From NCBI GenBank assembly GCA_016868815.1, contig VGFQ01000009.1:21811-85810 (forward strand): a stretch of DNA of 64,000 nt. The letters run 5' to 3'. The notes under the pieces were generated by a model. It was not told where the DNA came from and searched no databases. It worked only from the letters and a program-made list of their open reading frames with translations. The position numbers were made by a program, and so were the translations under genes. Within the stretch, counting starts at the first letter, position 1, and each line of letters opens with the position of its first letter. The DNA is from Bacteroidota bacterium. GTDB taxonomy: Bacteria; Bacteroidota; Bacteroidia; Chitinophagales; Chitinophagaceae. Below, in pieces: positions 61,348 through 64,000 of the stretch.

Positions 61348-62229
61348 TTAGCGGTTCTCCCAGCCCAGACGGACTTTCCACCCATACATCCAGGTTCCTA
61401 AGCCAGCTTGAAGGAATTTGAATAGGATGAGTTGCCTCCATTTCCACAGCCTTTGTTTCAGCGAAAAACCGAAATGTCTTTCATACACTCGCTGCATTTC
61501 CTCCAGACCCTTTCTGAAATGCTGGTTGCTGATGCCGCCCGGCTCGAATACTGCCAATGGTAGTGGTACAAAGGTGTTTCGCTCCCGGGCGATACGGCAA
61601 AGGAAATCATAGTCCATGGCAATCTTCAGCTGCTTGTCAAAGAGTCCATACTGAAGAAATATTGTTCGTCGTACAAACATGGTGGGATGGAAGGTCGATC
61701 GCATCCCTCTGTAAAGGCGTCTCGGATCAAAAGGCTTTCCGACCACCACCCAGATCCCTCCACGCATCAGACGGATGCTGCCGTGTAGCCACTGGAGAGC
61801 AGGGTCTTCCGCAAATGCCGTAGCTGCCAGCCGCAGTACAGATGGGTCATGGAGCCTGTCGCCTGCGTTCAACATCTGCAGAATCTCTCCTCGTGCCCTG
61901 GAGATGCCTTTATTGAAGGCATCAGAGATACCTTCATCGACCTCCGACACGTATGTTCTGTAAGTGGGGTGAGATTCATCCAGCAACCATGACCGGATGT
62001 CAGCATCTGTCGAGCCATCAATGATGATGTGCTCAAAGGGCAGGCATTGCTGTTCATCAATCGAAGTACAGGTGTCCTGCAGGGCCTGAAGATTATTGAA
62101 GCAAATAGTGATGATTGAGATGCTATCTCGATCCACTAGCCCCAATGGAGAAGTCAGGCCAACCTCAGGCTTCCAAGTCCCTTCCATATCTGTCAGTACC
62201 TCAGGCATCTTCCCAGAGCTTTGTGGCAT
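61348..62229 (-). CDS. Family 2 glycosyltransferase (WcaA/PglI-like)
   Basis: A 293-aa GT2 enzyme. The catalytic domain begins at ISIITICFNNLQALQDTCTS, with HIIIDGSTDADIRSWLLDES and the GEILQMLNAGDRLHDPSVL block carrying the DxD equivalent. FHPTMFVRRTIFLQYGLFD and the downstream AMDYDFLCRIARERN are typical of colanic-acid-type transferases such as WcaE/WbyL relatives. The first 28 codons overlap the upstream GT9 gene; ATG 62187 (MEGTWKPEVG) would avoid this and may be the true start. Donor and acceptor are unknown. Confidence 0.85.
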   Translation of the reverse strand: MPQSSGKMPEVLTDMEGTWKPEVGLTSPLGLVDRDSISIITICFNNLQALQDTCTSIDEQQCLPFEHIIIDGSTDADIRSWLLDESHPTYRTYVSEVDEGISDAFNKGISRARGEILQMLNAGDRLHDPSVLRLAATAFAEDPALQWLHGSIRLMRGGIWVVVGKPFDPRRLYRGMRSTFHPTMFVRRTIFLQYGLFDKQLKIAMDYDFLCRIARERNTFVPLPLAVFEPGGISNQHFRKGLEEMQRVYERHFGFSLKQRLWKWRQLILFKFLQAGLGTWMYGWKVRLGWENR

Positions 62230-63367
62230 TCATGACCTCCATCATGTCATCCGGATGTACTGAGTCGTAGGGGATGTCTACCTTATAGCGGTATGTGGAG
62301 CGTACTTGTGCAGGGTCATCCAGGGCTGCCCTGATTTGCTTTGGATAGATACAGTGCACGGTTTTCGACACCGCAGACGGATATGGGGCAAATCGTCCGT
62401 ATTGCGAACCATTGAAAACAGCAAACACTGGGGTACCGACGGCAGCTGCCATATGTACTGAACCCGTATCGACAGTGACAACGCAGTTTGCACCAGCGAT
62501 AATAGTCATGAGTGCTGGCAAGGCAGTCTGACCGGTTAGATCCAGGCAAGGACCCGCGTAGTCTCTGACAAAAGCATCACTTTGAAGCCGGTCGGAAGGG
62601 CCACCGCATAACACAACGGTCCAGCCGGATTGAGCATGCATAAAGTTGGCTACTTCGATAAAAAATCGAATGGGCCAACGTCTCCGTGGACTTCGGGATC
62701 CGGTGAAGATGATAAAATAGGATTGCGGCAGTGTGAGATGTATACCGGCACATCGGGCCTTGTCTAACAAAAAGAAGATTGGCGGAGGTCTGTTACCTAC
62801 GACAAACGCAGCGAAAGCCTCATTGCGGAAAAACTCAAACAGCACCTCAGCACTGGAATCCATCCGGTGCGTATAGAGCTGCCTGTCGTATCCGTGGTCA
62901 TACCACCTTATATTCTCCCAATTGCCTGCCATCCCGTACCGGATGGGTGCAGCAGCGGCTTGCACGACGGCATCGTCATATCGTTTGTCCCTGGAATATG
63001 TCGGATTGATGACGATCTGATAGCTACTCAGAAAGACATTTCTAAGAAAACGGTAGCGATAGGTCATGTCTTTCTTAAATCGAACCTTGTCCATCCAGAT
63101 GGTCTCTACCCGCAGATTAGCATCAAAGGTTTGAAACAGGCCTTTCCAGCTGAGGTTTCCGCAAAGTGTTACTTCCTCGGTCCGGAATTTTTCGGAAGAC
63201 AAGATGACCTCTAGATAAGGCCTCCAAAGCAGGTAGTCACCGATCTCATCGACACGTACAATCAGAACCCCTCGTCGAGGTCGTCGGCCTACTCCCAAGG
63301 CAGACGCCCAGCCGATCAGTGAGTATACTATGTCTTTGAATAGGTTCAACGCGCCTGCAATTGTCAT
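62201..63367 (-). CDS. GT9 (heptosyltransferase-like) glycosyltransferase
   Basis: A 388-aa GT9 protein, longer than the one at the left end of the window. GVLIVRVDEIGDYLLWRPYL is the N-terminal motif. The second half has YFIIFTGSRSPRRRWPIRFF, then VVLCGGPSDRLQSDAF, and the donor-site motif CVVTVDTGSVHMAAAVGTPV, followed by FAVFNGSQYGRFAPYP. Members transfer heptose or other sugars in LPS or glycan synthesis. It heads the minus-strand run of three glycosyltransferases. It is divergent from the methyltransferase, with only 27 bp between starts. Confidence 0.85.
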   Translation of the reverse strand: MTIAGALNLFKDIVYSLIGWASALGVGRRPRRGVLIVRVDEIGDYLLWRPYLEVILSSEKFRTEEVTLCGNLSWKGLFQTFDANLRVETIWMDKVRFKKDMTYRYRFLRNVFLSSYQIVINPTYSRDKRYDDAVVQAAAAPIRYGMAGNWENIRWYDHGYDRQLYTHRMDSSAEVLFEFFRNEAFAAFVVGNRPPPIFFLLDKARCAGIHLTLPQSYFIIFTGSRSPRRRWPIRFFIEVANFMHAQSGWTVVLCGGPSDRLQSDAFVRDYAGPCLDLTGQTALPALMTIIAGANCVVTVDTGSVHMAAAVGTPVFAVFNGSQYGRFAPYPSAVSKTVHCIYPKQIRAALDDPAQVRSTYRYKVDIPYDSVHPDDMMEVMNATKLWEDA

Positions 63368-63382
63368 ACTTTACAGATTCAG

Positions 63383-63390
63383 TACTTTCG
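63383..63390 (+). promoter_or_regulatory. -7 box variant (TACTTTCG) upstream of the last gene
   Basis: It ends 4 nt before ATG 63395, within the 27-bp divergent gap. Confidence 0.4.
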
Positions 63391-63394
63391 GACA

Positions 63395-64000
63395 ATGGTA
63401 CCAACCGACTTCCATCCCCCCATCTCGCACCCGCTCTATTACATCCGAAAAGGCCTATATGACAAAATTAGCCTTTACAGCAGAGAGTTGGGCGGTAGGC
63501 TTCTTGATTTTGGATGCGGGGCAAAACCTTACCAGTCACTCTTCACGAAGGCGACAGAATATATTGGGGTAGACTACGAAGGGGAAGGGCATGATCATAA
63601 AAATGAATTCGTCGATATTTTCTACGATGGGATCAACCTTCCATTCGAAGATGCTAGTTTCGATTCTGTTTTCAGCAGTGAAGTCTTTGAACATCTATTC
63701 CTGCTTCCCCAAAATCTGAATGAAATTGACCGTGTACTCAAGCCCGGCGGTAAACTTCTGTTGACAGTACCATTCGCTTGGGAAGAACATGAAGTGCCGG
63801 TCGACTATGCCCGATATACACGCTTTGCATTGGCAGACCTGCTGACTCAAAAAGGCTTTGAAATCATAGCAGTAGAGAAGTCTGGGCATTATGTGCAAGC
63901 CTTACACCAATTGTTTATCGTCTACTTACAAAATGAATGGATGTATCGTGTCGCGCTACTATCCCGTCTGTCGATTTTTCATAAACTCGTTCGTCAAGCA
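63395..64000 (+). CDS. Class I SAM-dependent methyltransferase, 3' end outside window
   Basis: Not in the ORF track, because it runs off the right edge. From ATG 63395 there are 202 open codons. Motif I is GGRLLDFGCGAKPYQSLFTK, followed by YIGVDYEGEG. LPFEDASFDSVFSSEVFEHL and EIDRVLKPGGKLLLTVPFAW are the classic methyltransferase-11 blocks. YARYTRFALADLLTQKGFEI follows, and the C-terminal part shows hydrophobic stretches (LHQLFIVYLQNEW). Methyltransferases of this type next to glycosyltransferases often modify glycans, but the substrate is unknown. Confidence 0.8.
   Translation, partial: MVPTDFHPPISHPLYYIRKGLYDKISLYSRELGGRLLDFGCGAKPYQSLFTKATEYIGVDYEGEGHDHKNEFVDIFYDGINLPFEDASFDSVFSSEVFEHLFLLPQNLNEIDRVLKPGGKLLLTVPFAWEEHEVPVDYARYTRFALADLLTQKGFEIIAVEKSGHYVQALHQLFIVYLQNEWMYRVALLSRLSIFHKLVRQA

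Noticed and set aside
1-64000. CRISPR arrays, intact insertion sequences or prophage
   Set aside because: No regular direct repeats, transposase genes or phage structural genes were seen when reading through the window and the ORF track.

Overview
The window looks like chromosomal DNA of a Bacteroidota bacterium, most likely a GC-richer Chitinophagales-type lineage (inference). The signs are TAnnTTTG-type promoter boxes close to many start codons, few Shine-Dalgarno sequences, and typical families: TamL, GLPGLI, LVIVD-repeat lipoprotein, DUF2911, CzcA fused to an outer-membrane factor, a T9SS-type C-terminal tail, archaeal-type ProRS and the futalosine enzyme MqnA. Gene density is high. Convergent genes often overlap by a few bases. 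One tRNA gene was found. I saw no rRNA, CRISPR array, intact insertion sequence or prophage.

Layout. 1-17.1 kb is mostly housekeeping: the 5' end of dapD (cut by the window edge), a GT9 heptosyltransferase, cca, a pRiA4b ORF-3-like gene, miaA, a FadL-like porin and a low-complexity lipoprotein next to proS, a methyltransferase, truB, tamL divergent from a TrmH-type RNA methyltransferase, then a minus-strand run pfkA-pyk-phzF-rnhA. 17.3-24.4 kb has a RmlD-like reductase, a GLPGLI / CrtA-like / arginine-deiminase-like / CtlX-like gene run, an SDR and a double VOC protein. 24.4-24.9 kb holds what looks like a decayed OmpR-type response regulator. 24.9-30.9 kb is a metal-efflux operon: small His-rich secreted protein, CzcA-outer-membrane-factor fusion, CzcB lipoprotein.

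30.9-36.1 kb is the most interesting block: a minus-strand run of an ATP-grasp ligase, a YbdK/GCS2-type carboxylate-amine ligase, a class I glutamine amidotransferase and a circularly permuted ATP-grasp-like protein, with a divergent serine esterase. Together they look like a pathway that builds, and perhaps trims, an unknown amide-linked small molecule or peptide. 36.1-46.7 kb: DUF2911 lipoprotein, pdxJ, ahcY, PrsW-type protease, a large secreted metallopeptidase/propeller/barrel protein, a small barrel protein, an LVIVD lipoprotein, a CapA-like metallophosphatase and a LysE exporter. 46.9-50.9 kb is GC-richer: a phytanoyl-CoA-dioxygenase-like enzyme, an AdiC-like amino-acid permease and a secreted M23 peptidase. 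51.0-51.8 kb holds tRNA-Leu(CAA) and a stretch of apparently decayed coding DNA. 51.8-60.4 kb: a saccharopine/alanine-dehydrogenase-like enzyme, a minus-strand run (YitT remnant, MacB-type permease, tsaD, trmN6), prfC, purB and mqnA. 60.3-64 kb is a glycan gene group: two GT2 enzymes, a GT9 enzyme and a methyltransferase cut by the window end.

All assignments were made by reading motifs. No database search was run. Several starts were moved inward from the ORF-track start on signal-peptide, family-N-terminus or promoter-spacing grounds, and these are stated per gene.
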